Positions 46,567 through 55,827 of a stretch of DNA of 64,000 nt are shown here, one piece after another (the stretch's first letter is position 1; each line of letters starts with the position of its first letter). This stretch comes from Corynebacterium sanguinis (GTDB lineage: Bacteria > Actinomycetota > Actinomycetes > Mycobacteriales > Mycobacteriaceae), in NCBI RefSeq assembly GCF_007641235.1, contig NZ_CP038157.1:124001-188000 (forward strand), in the 5' to 3' direction. The notes below the pieces were generated by a model. The model saw nothing but the letters and a program-made list of their open reading frames with translations, ran no database searches and was not told the DNA's origin. A program made the translations under genes and the position numbers.

Positions 46567-47415
46567 ATGTCGCTGCCCTGCGTCGTCACAGTCTGGTTTG
46601 TCAACGCCCCCGACCCCGGCGCCGTGCTGAGCGGGGAGCCGAAGGCTGATCGCGGTTTCGGCCGCAAGCTACTCGCCCAGCTCAACCCCGCCTGGCCGAT
46701 CACCGCGATCGGCGATTTCCCGCTCAACCGCTCCTCGCAGCCGGGCCGGGCGGAGTTCTACATCGCCGGCTACCCCGGCGTGGCCGTGGTGCAAACCTTC
46801 GTCGAAGACGTGACCACCGCGTCCGAGGCGGCGTCTGCGCTGCGCGAGACCTTGCCCGCCGCCGACACGTTCGTTTTCGTGGAGGGCACCGACTCGGACT
46901 TTGCCGGGTTCGCACACTTCGCCGGTTCCGAGCTGCGCCGGGCATTTTCGGCCACGCGCGACGTCGTCGCCGAGGACGCCGGCCTGCCCGAGCCGTTCGA
47001 GGCCCCGTTCTGGGCGGGCGAAACCGCCGAGCCCATCGGCGGGATTTCGCTACCCTTCGTACCCAAGGAACTCGCCGCCGCGGCCCAGACAAGCTGGATC
47101 GGCGTCGACGTCTCCCCGGATGGCCCCGACTTGAACGTCGTGGGCTACGCGGTGGATGGCCGACCCGAGCCGAAGATCGCGGCCCCCGCCCCGCGGACCA
47201 AGACCGTCGCGGAGGTCGCGTCGCGCCTCGCGGAGAAGGACAAAGGCTACGACGACTACGTCGCCGCCGATGCCGAGCCAGGTGACGGCGGGGAGTTCGC
47301 CGAGCTTGCCGACGCCTCCCTGGCCGCGGCAAAGCGCATCGGGCGCGGACTCTCCCGGCGCGCCAAGGCGCTGGCGGCGAAGGTGCAGGAGCGCATCCGC
47401 CACTCGGACCGCTAG
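46567..47415 (+). CDS. Conserved actinobacterial protein of unknown function (DUF6928-like)
   Basis: A 282-aa protein, co-transcribed with sepH (13-bp gap). The N-terminal part (CVVTVWFVNAPDPGAVLSG, then YIAGYPGVAVVQTF) and the VSPDGPDLNVVGYAVDGRP region recall actinobacterial proteins annotated DUF6928. The C-terminus is a basic amphipathic helix (RRAKALAAKVQERIRHSDR). No signal peptide. The family placement is from memory of its general pattern. The stop shares CTAG with the opposite TrmH gene. Confidence 0.65.
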   Translation: MSLPCVVTVWFVNAPDPGAVLSGEPKADRGFGRKLLAQLNPAWPITAIGDFPLNRSSQPGRAEFYIAGYPGVAVVQTFVEDVTTASEAASALRETLPAADTFVFVEGTDSDFAGFAHFAGSELRRAFSATRDVVAEDAGLPEPFEAPFWAGETAEPIGGISLPFVPKELAAAAQTSWIGVDVSPDGPDLNVVGYAVDGRPEPKIAAPAPRTKTVAEVASRLAEKDKGYDDYVAADAEPGDGGEFAELADASLAAAKRIGRGLSRRAKALAAKVQERIRHSDR

Positions 47416-48233
47416 CGCAGGCTGCGCTGGCGCTCGTAGAAGGCGATCGCGGCGCTGGTCGCAACGTTGAGCGAGTCCGTGCCGGGGGCCATGGGGATGC
47501 GGGCGCGGACGTCGGTGGCGCGCATCGCGTGCTCGGTCAGCCCTGGGCCCTCGCCGCCGACGAGCAGCGCGACTTTGTCCCAGGGGCGCCCGGTGGCGTC
47601 GACTAGCGCCTCGGCGAGATGCTCCGCGGCGTCGTCGGGGGTTAGCGACACGAGCCGCCACCCCGTATCGTGCAGCTCGTCCAGCGAGCGCTGCCAGGTG
47701 GTTGCGGCACCGTCGAGGTGCGCGAACGGCAGGCGGAGCGCGTGGCCCATGGAGACGCGCACGCTGCGGCGGTACAGCGGGTCGGCGGTCGCGGCGCCGA
47801 AGAGGACCCCGTCGACGTCCATGCCGGCGGCGTTGCGGAAAATCGCGCCGATGTTCTCGTGGTCGCCGACGCCCTCGAGGACCACCAGCGTGCGGGCTCC
47901 CTCGGTAACGTCGGCGACGCTCAAGGGCGCGGGGCGCTCGGCCACCGCGATCAGCCCGCGGTGCATGTCGTAGCCCGCGACCTCGGCCAGAAGCGGGCGC
48001 GTCACCTCGTAGACCCCCACCGACTCGGGCAGGCGCCCGCCGTAGTCGGAGAGGAAGCTGTCCAGGCGTCCCCCAAAGCCGATCACGCTGCGCAGCGGGA
48101 AGCGCGATTCCACTAAGCGGCCGCAGATCAGCGGGCCCTCCGCGTAGACGAGGCCACCGCGGGTGTCGGAGTGCTTCAGGTCGCGGACGTCGTCAAGGCG
48201 GGCGTCGGCGGGGTCGTCAATACGCGTGCGCAT
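47412..48233 (-). CDS. TrmH/SpoU-family RNA 2'-O-methyltransferase
   Basis: A 273-aa SPOUT methyltransferase with a short RNA-binding N-terminus and the three family motifs: GVGDHENIGAIFRNAAGMD, ALLVGGEGPGLTEHAM and GTDSLNVATSAAIAFYE, which form the knotted SAM site. Acts on tRNA or 23S rRNA; the exact nucleotide cannot be told. I use the ATG at 48233, one base after the stop of the upstream purine permease gene on the same strand. Confidence 0.9.
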   Translation of the reverse strand: MRTRIDDPADARLDDVRDLKHSDTRGGLVYAEGPLICGRLVESRFPLRSVIGFGGRLDSFLSDYGGRLPESVGVYEVTRPLLAEVAGYDMHRGLIAVAERPAPLSVADVTEGARTLVVLEGVGDHENIGAIFRNAAGMDVDGVLFGAATADPLYRRSVRVSMGHALRLPFAHLDGAATTWQRSLDELHDTGWRLVSLTPDDAAEHLAEALVDATGRPWDKVALLVGGEGPGLTEHAMRATDVRARIPMAPGTDSLNVATSAAIAFYERQRSLR

Positions 48234-48234
48234 G

Positions 48235-49698
48235 CTAGGCGCCGAGCGCGGCCATGACGGGGCCGTGGGCAAAGAAGACGATAAACAGCGCGGAAATCAG
48301 CCACATGATCCAGTGGATCTCGCGGCTCTTGCCCGCAAACAGCGCCATGAGGGTAAAGGAGATGAAGCCGACGCCAATGCCGTGGGCGATGGAGAAGGTA
48401 AACGGCATGATCACGATCGTCAGAAATGCGGGCAGGGCGATGTGGAACTCGTTCCACTGAATCTGGCCCACCTGCATCATCATCAGCGCGCCGACGACGA
48501 CGAGTACTGGGGCGGCGGCCTCGATGGGCACGATCGCGTACAGCGGAGTGAAGAACATTGCGGCGAGGAACAGAAGGCCGGTGACCACGTTGGCCAGGCC
48601 GGTGCGCGCGCCGTCGGCGATGCCTGCAGAGGAATCGACGTAGACCGTGTTCGATGACGCCGAGGCCGCGCCGCCGACGACCGCGCCGAGGCCCTCGACG
48701 ACCAGGGCGCGCTTCATCCCCGGCAGGTTACCGTCGGCGTCGGCAACGCCCGCCTGGCGGCCCAGCGCGGTCATGGTGCCCATCGCGTCGAAGAAGTTGG
48801 CCAGCACCAGGGTGAACACCAGCAGCGAGGCCGCGACGACACCCGCGTGGACGAAGCCACCGACAAGGTCGATGTCGCCGACGATAGACAGATCGGGCAC
48901 CCCGCCCAGGGACTCCGGGATCTGGGGCACGGCCAGTGACCAGCCCTGCGGGCTGTCCGCCGAGGAGCCGGAGCCGGTCAGCGCCTCGACGATGAGCGCG
49001 ATAATCGTCGTCGCCACGATGCCGATGAACAGCCCGCCGCGGATGTTGCGGATCACCATGAACCCGCAGATGATCAGGCCGATGACAAAGACGAAGGTGG
49101 GCCACGACGCGATCGAGCCGCCGATACCCAGCTGGACGGGCACGGTAGTCATCGCGGCGTCTGGGACACGGCGCACGAAGCCGGCGTCGACAAGCCCAAT
49201 GAGCGCGATGAACATGCCGATGCCCACGCTCATGGCCACCTTCATCGAGTCGGGGATGGCGCGGAACACGGCGGAACGGAACCCGGAGATCGCGAGGATG
49301 CAGATGATGATGCCGTCGATGACCACCAGGCCCATGGCCTCCGGCCAGGTCAGGCCCTCCTGGCCAACGAGCGTGACCGCCACCAGGGTGTTCAGGCCCA
49401 GGCCCGCTGCGATGCCGAACGGGTACTTCGCCACCACGCCGAACAGGATGGACATCACTCCGGCGGCCAGGGCGGTGGCCGCAGCGACCTGGGGGATGCC
49501 GAGGACCACGCCGTCGCGGTCGGGGCTCGTGCCGATGATCAGCGGGTTGAGCAGCACGATGTACGCCATAGCGAAGAAGGTGACCACGCCGCCGCGGATC
49601 TCGGTACCCACTGTCGAACCGCGCTCGGAAATGTGGAAGTATCGGTCAAGCCAGCCGGTGCTGGTGCCGGTCACGGCGGTGGATCCGCTAGAGCTCAC
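48235..49698 (-). CDS. NCS2-family purine permease, AzgA type
   Basis: A 487-aa transporter with 12-14 membrane segments. The N-terminus GTEIRGGVVTFFAMAYIVLL with NPLI, then AAGLGLN and DFFDAMGT-type NFFDAMGTMTALG stretches, match the AzgA-like adenine/guanine/hypoxanthine proton symporters. GTG start with an AGGGGA ribosome site. Short direct repeats (GTCTGACGG) lie in its leader. Precedes the TrmH gene by one base. Confidence 0.9.
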   Translation of the reverse strand: MSSSGSTAVTGTSTGWLDRYFHISERGSTVGTEIRGGVVTFFAMAYIVLLNPLIIGTSPDRDGVVLGIPQVAAATALAAGVMSILFGVVAKYPFGIAAGLGLNTLVAVTLVGQEGLTWPEAMGLVVIDGIIICILAISGFRSAVFRAIPDSMKVAMSVGIGMFIALIGLVDAGFVRRVPDAAMTTVPVQLGIGGSIASWPTFVFVIGLIICGFMVIRNIRGGLFIGIVATTIIALIVEALTGSGSSADSPQGWSLAVPQIPESLGGVPDLSIVGDIDLVGGFVHAGVVAASLLVFTLVLANFFDAMGTMTALGRQAGVADADGNLPGMKRALVVEGLGAVVGGAASASSNTVYVDSSAGIADGARTGLANVVTGLLFLAAMFFTPLYAIVPIEAAAPVLVVVGALMMMQVGQIQWNEFHIALPAFLTIVIMPFTFSIAHGIGVGFISFTLMALFAGKSREIHWIMWLISALFIVFFAHGPVMAALGA

Positions 49699-49830
49699 GT
49701 GTTGTCCCCTTGTCTGACGGGTCTGACGGGCCTCACAGGTCTGACCCGGCGATGAAATTGTCAGTGCATAGCCTTACACCGCCGCGGGGAAATTCCAAAC
49801 CGAAATGACAGAGAGTTTAAGGTCGAAATC

Positions 49831-50526
49831 GTGCACGTCTTTACCTTCGTCATCGTCGGTGGCTTCGTCACCGACGGTCGCGCCTACGTCCGCGCGCTGC
49901 GCGAACTTGGCGTGTCGGCGGCCGAGGTGAACCGCCTGCGGGTGCGGCTGGCCACCTTGAGCGGAACGCGGCGCGTCGTGGTGGAGGTCTCGCAGGGCAC
50001 CTCCCCCACGGTGTCGGTGGCGCTGCGCCCCCTCGCCCCCGCGCCGACGGAGATCACCGTCGAGGCGCTGCCCGTCAAAGACAACCGCCTCCACCCCGCC
50101 CACTACGGCCCGGACCTGGGGTGGCAGCGCAGCGTGCTCGTCGAGCTCCCCATGCACGAAGCATTGCTTGTCGACGCCTCTTCCCGCGTCGTCCAGTGCG
50201 TCACGTCTCCCCTGCTCACCGTGGCCGACGGAGTAATCACTGTCTCCGCCCACCCCGACACGACCCCGTCGATCGCGCTCGACGGGGTGTTGAGCATCCT
50301 GGGGGATTTGGGCTGCTCCATCGAGCGCTCGCCCACGGGGTTCTCCGCCCACGAGCTCAAGCGCCTGGAGACGTGGGTGATCGACCCCGTCTACGGGGCC
50401 CGGCTTGTCAGCGCGTGGCGCGAGTACGGCGCGCTCGTCAGCGGGCGCACCTCGATCAACCGCGCCGGTGTGCCCACCCACCGCACCGTCAACGAGATTC
50501 GCCGCGCCCGGGCAGTCCAGGCCTAG
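49831..50526 (+). CDS. Aminotransferase class IV (PabC-like) domain protein
   Basis: A 231-aa protein, GTG start. ALPVKDNRLHPAHYG could hold the PLP lysine, and HEALLVDASSRVVQCVTSPL followed by LLTVADGVITVS follows the class IV pattern of branched-chain aminotransferases and 4-amino-4-deoxychorismate lyase. The part upstream of the lysine is shorter than in PabC. If real, it could make 4-aminobenzoate for folate, in line with folA/thyA elsewhere in the window, but similarity is judged by eye. Interlocks by CTAG with the opposite DUF3027 gene. Confidence 0.6.
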   Translation: MHVFTFVIVGGFVTDGRAYVRALRELGVSAAEVNRLRVRLATLSGTRRVVVEVSQGTSPTVSVALRPLAPAPTEITVEALPVKDNRLHPAHYGPDLGWQRSVLVELPMHEALLVDASSRVVQCVTSPLLTVADGVITVSAHPDTTPSIALDGVLSILGDLGCSIERSPTGFSAHELKRLETWVIDPVYGARLVSAWREYGALVSGRTSINRAGVPTHRTVNEIRRARAVQA

Positions 50527-51251
50527 AAGACGGGCCGCTCGTCGTCGTACACGTCCGCCGAGTCAAGCAGCTCGGGCGCGGCGACCTTGGTCTGCGAGTG
50601 TGCCCCGCAGCCGTAGCTCGAGGCGACGAGGCGCCCGTCCGCGGCGTACTCGTTGGCGCACACGCCGAAGTTCTCCCCCACAGGCGGGGCCATCGGGATG
50701 TAAAACGCGCACGTCCGACACGCCATCGCGGCCTGCTCGGCGAATTCGCTGGTCGGCCCGAAATCGCCGGTACGCCAGCGCTGCTTCGCCTCCTCCAGCC
50801 CGTTGACCGTGAGGTAGTTCGCGGTTTCGCGCCCGACAAAGGTAACGGCGTTTTTGTCAAAGGAGTCGTCGGTCAGCCGGTGGTCGTCCGGGGCGGGCTC
50901 CATGACGTCGCCGGGGCCGAGGTCGCCGGGGCGCAGGCGATCGGAGTAGGGCACCCACTCGGGTGCCTGCAGGGCGTCGGAGGCGGGGACGAGGGCGACT
51001 TCGTTGATGGTGACACGGCTCGCCCCGGTCGCACAGGCGACGACCGCGTTCCACTCCCAGCCCGGGTAGCCGGGCACGTCTGCCTCGAAGCGGTGGGTGG
51101 CCACGTTCGGGGACACGGCCGCTACGCCGATGTGGGGGCCGATGTCACCCTCGGCGATTTCTTCCAGGGCCTGCCTCGCAGCCGCGACGGCTGCCTCGCC
51201 GAGCAGAGGGCTGTTAGCGCGCCGGTGAGCGCGATTCCTGGACTGAGACAC
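50523..51251 (-). CDS. DUF3027 domain protein
   Basis: A 242-aa protein of the actinobacterial DUF3027 family. It has conserved tryptophan-rich GWEWNAVVACATG, EWVPYSDRLRPGDLGPGD, and a C-terminal Cys pattern (ACRTCAFYIPM, then FGVCANEYAADGRLVASSYG, CGAHS) that suggests a metal site. No signal peptide. Molecular function unknown. Confidence 0.85.
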   Translation of the reverse strand: MSQSRNRAHRRANSPLLGEAAVAAARQALEEIAEGDIGPHIGVAAVSPNVATHRFEADVPGYPGWEWNAVVACATGASRVTINEVALVPASDALQAPEWVPYSDRLRPGDLGPGDVMEPAPDDHRLTDDSFDKNAVTFVGRETANYLTVNGLEEAKQRWRTGDFGPTSEFAEQAAMACRTCAFYIPMAPPVGENFGVCANEYAADGRLVASSYGCGAHSQTKVAAPELLDSADVYDDERPVF

Positions 51252-51269
51252 GAGGCCTAGTATAAGGGC

Positions 51270-52079
51270 ATGCCCCGCTTAAGCCTCAAAGCCGCCGCGC
51301 CGCTTGCCGCATTGTTGTTGACACCTGCGCTGGTTTCGTGTTCTTCGCAGGAATTAAAGCAGCCGCGTGAACAGGGCGTCGAGAAGCTTAAGGCGGTGGT
51401 CGAAGAGCGCTATGACTTCGACCCCTCCAGCTTCACCCAGGGCCTCGAGGTCGCCGACGACGGCACGCTGTACGTCGGCACCGGCCAGGTGGGCAGCTCG
51501 CGGATCTACCGCGCGACCCCGGACGGGCAAGTCATGGCCAGCCGCGATATCGACCCGGGATTTTTTGGCGAGGGGTTAACGCGCGTCGACGACCACCTGT
51601 GGCAGCTGACCTGGCAGGACGGTGTCGCCATCAAGCGCGATGCGCAGACGCTCGACGAGCTGGGGCGCACCACCTACGAGGGCGAGGGCTGGGGCGTGTG
51701 CGCCCGCGACGGCGAGGTGATCCTCTCCGACGGCACCTCGCAGCTGCGGCGCATGGACCCAGAGACCCTCGCCGAGCGCGAGCGTTTCGACGTCACCCTC
51801 AACGGCACGGAAGTGCCGCGGCTCAACGAACTCGAGTGCGTGGGCGACCAGATCTTCGCCAACGTCTTCCTCACCACCGACATCGTGCGTATCGACGCCA
51901 CCACGGGCGACGTCACCGCCGTGATCGACGCCTCCTCGCTGCCGAACAACGCCGCGCCCGACCCGAACAACGTGCTCAACGGGATTGCGCACATCCCGGG
52001 CACCGAGGAGTTCTACCTCTCCGGCAAGCGCTGGCCGGACCTCTACAGGGTGAGCTTTCAACCCGCTGCCGTAGGGTAG
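51270..52079 (+). CDS. Glutamine cyclotransferase-like lipoprotein
   Basis: A 269-aa exported beta-propeller protein. Signal peptide with lipobox LVSC at residues 21-24, so it is anchored to the outer face of the membrane. The mature part matches glutaminyl-peptide cyclotransferases: FDPSSFTQGLEVADDGTLYV, GEGLTRVDDHLWQLTWQDG and NVLNGIAHIPGTEEFYLSGK. These convert N-terminal glutamine to pyroglutamate. Followed 6 bp later by a DUF2771 gene. Confidence 0.88.
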   Translation: MPRLSLKAAAPLAALLLTPALVSCSSQELKQPREQGVEKLKAVVEERYDFDPSSFTQGLEVADDGTLYVGTGQVGSSRIYRATPDGQVMASRDIDPGFFGEGLTRVDDHLWQLTWQDGVAIKRDAQTLDELGRTTYEGEGWGVCARDGEVILSDGTSQLRRMDPETLAERERFDVTLNGTEVPRLNELECVGDQIFANVFLTTDIVRIDATTGDVTAVIDASSLPNNAAPDPNNVLNGIAHIPGTEEFYLSGKRWPDLYRVSFQPAAVG

Positions 52080-52085
52080 AGATCC

Positions 52086-52571
52086 ATGAAACTCAAGGCG
52101 TGGCAGCTTCTGGCTCTCCTCATCGTCGCCGCGGTGGTGCTCGTCGGCGGGTTCTACCTCATTGTTGACTACCAGCGCAGCAAGCCCGCCGCCCCCGTGG
52201 GCGAGATTCGCGTGGTGGTGTCCAACGGCGGAACCGAGCTCGAGGTCGCTCCCTATACGGTGTGCGAGCTGGACGCGGAGTGCGTCGGGGGCGAGCCGCC
52301 GTCGTTTGACCTCGATCCCGCCTCCGAGGTGAGCGTGAGCGTTCCCGAGGATCTCGCGGCGTCGAGTTGGCGCCTGCTGAGCATTTACGACGACCCAGCG
52401 GCCAACGAGGAGCAAATCTTCCAATCCGGCCAGGCCAATCAGGCCTCGGTGCCCGCGGTGAAGGATTCCGCCCGGCTCGTCGTGGCGGAGGTCTCAGCGC
52501 TGGCCGTGGATACCAACGACGCAGGCGAGGAAGTCCCCGTGATTGCGACGTGGTCGGTGGCGTTCTCTTAA
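52086..52571 (+). CDS. DUF2771 membrane-anchored protein
   Basis: A 161-aa protein with one N-terminal membrane anchor (LLALLIVAAVVLVGGFYLIV) and an extracytoplasmic beta-rich domain with a conserved cysteine pair (TVCELDAEC). Matches the actinobacterial DUF2771 family. Probably co-transcribed with the glutamine cyclotransferase gene. Stops on TAA shared with the opposite csp gene (TTAA at 52568-52571). Confidence 0.8.
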   Translation: MKLKAWQLLALLIVAAVVLVGGFYLIVDYQRSKPAAPVGEIRVVVSNGGTELEVAPYTVCELDAECVGGEPPSFDLDPASEVSVSVPEDLAASSWRLLSIYDDPAANEEQIFQSGQANQASVPAVKDSARLVVAEVSALAVDTNDAGEEVPVIATWSVAFS

Positions 52572-52951
52572 GCGTCGAGCTCTTTGGCCACAGCGCGCAG
52601 GATCTCGGCAACCTGCTTGCCGTGCGCTCGGTCCGGGTAGCGACCCGCCTCGAGGGCCGGCTGGATCTGCGTTTCAAGGACCGTCATCATGTCGGCGAGC
52701 AGCTTGTTGAGCTCCTCGGGCTTGTAGCGGTGCGTCTGGCGCCGCTTCGGCGTGTCCAAGACCTTGACGCGCAGCGCCTGGGGGCCGCGGCGCCCAGCGG
52801 CGAAGTCGAATTCGATGCGCTGGCCAGCGACGAGCTCGTCGACGCCTTCGGGTAGGACGTTCTTGCCCACGAACACGTCCTCATCGCCCGGGTTTGAGGC
52901 GAAGCCGAAACCCTTGTCAGCGTCGTACCACTTCACTTTTCCAACGGGCAT
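52568..52951 (-). CDS. Cold-shock-domain protein with C-terminal extension
   Basis: A 127-aa protein. Residues 1-66 are a cold-shock domain with RNP1 (KGFGFA) and RNP2-like DVFVGK; it begins MPVGKVKWYDADKGFGFA. A C-terminal extension of about 60 residues (YKPEELNKLLADMMTVLETQ) is helical and basic in part, unlike the 67-aa major Csp proteins. Binds single-stranded RNA or DNA. The ribosome site GGAAGG lies 9 nt upstream. Divergent from rpf across 449 bp. Confidence 0.9.
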   Translation of the reverse strand: MPVGKVKWYDADKGFGFASNPGDEDVFVGKNVLPEGVDELVAGQRIEFDFAAGRRGPQALRVKVLDTPKRRQTHRYKPEELNKLLADMMTVLETQIQPALEAGRYPDRAHGKQVAEILRAVAKELDA

Positions 52952-53025
52952 GCCTTTTCCTTCCTTTCGAGAACCGCCATTGTACTACTCGCGATAACCG
53001 CCGCCGGTTCCGAATATTCTACTAA

Positions 53026-53041
53026 CGTGATGCACGTCACT
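53026..53041. promoter_or_regulatory. CRP/GlxR-type operator candidate
   Basis: CGTGATGCACGTCACT contains GTGA-N6-TCAC, the inner part of the GlxR/CRP consensus TGTGA-N6-TCACA. It lies in the csp-rpf spacer, 75 bp upstream of csp and 360 bp upstream of rpf. GlxR controls rpf genes in C. glutamicum; the outer T/A positions are not conserved here. Confidence 0.45.
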
Positions 53042-53129
53042 ATAGGCCAGGAAAACCGTCCTGAACTGCGTTCTCACGCAATCTACTAAAGTGGATGTAA
53101 CTCGTGTGAATCCGTTCCGTGCTGTCCGC

Positions 53130-53158
53130 GTGACTCAATCGTTATAAACCGATATAGT
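53130..53158 (+). promoter_or_regulatory. Predicted rpf promoter
   Basis: GTGACT (53130-53135) and TATAGT (53153-53158) are separated by 17 bp. This would start an mRNA at about 53165 with a leader of about 235 nt that contains the whole riboswitch. A second TATAAA (53143-53148) is a possible alternative -10. Confidence 0.45.
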
Positions 53159-53202
53159 CGCCCGCAAGCCCGAACCCGGGCGCATAACCATATACCTTTG
53201 GC

Positions 53203-55427
<2,225 letters not shown>

Positions 55428-55534
55428 GAGTGTCCTTATGTATACGGAATTGGTCACCCGGGACCGTACCGGATTCCGGCCACCTTGTCTAGCTGCTGCA
55501 TACCGCTCTGTCTGTACTGCGGGGCGTGAAAGAA

Positions 55535-55563
55535 CCCCCTCCCCGCGTAAACGGGGAAGGGGC
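55535..55563 (-). terminator. Probable terminator of the small 64-aa gene
   Basis: CCCCTCCCCG and CGGGGAAGGGG form a strong GC-rich stem with one bulge. On the minus strand it is followed by TTCTTT, fitting termination of the gene at 55581-55775. Confidence 0.55.
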
Positions 55564-55580
55564 CGAGTTAAGAGAACCGC

Positions 55581-55775
55581 TTAGCGGTTAATGCGGGTCG
55601 TCGGGTGGACGTAGCCCGTCTCCTCGTAGGGGCGCGGGAGAATCAAGTCGTCGCCGAACGGGCTGGACGCGCCCGCGAGCTTGGAAGAGATCTCCGTAAT
55701 CGGGTGACCATTGCCAGGGGTGTGCTCAGGCCACGCCGGATTTGCGCGACCGATCTTGTCAACGTTGGAAGCCAT
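55581..55775 (-). CDS. Small conserved-looking protein, 64 aa
   Basis: MASNVDKIGRANPAWPEHTP, rich in proline and glycine, with ISSKLAGASSPFGDDLILPR. No membrane span, signal or known domain. There is no Shine-Dalgarno, and an AACAAT -10-like element lies a few bases upstream, so a leaderless mRNA is plausible. A terminator follows. I regard it as a real gene because its composition differs from shadow frames and it has its own terminator, but its function is unknown. Confidence 0.55.
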   Translation of the reverse strand: MASNVDKIGRANPAWPEHTPGNGHPITEISSKLAGASSPFGDDLILPRPYEETGYVHPTTRINR

Positions 55776-55827
55776 GGGCCTATTGTTTCACGTCCGCGCG
55801 CTAAACGCACGTAAACTCACCCCCGAT

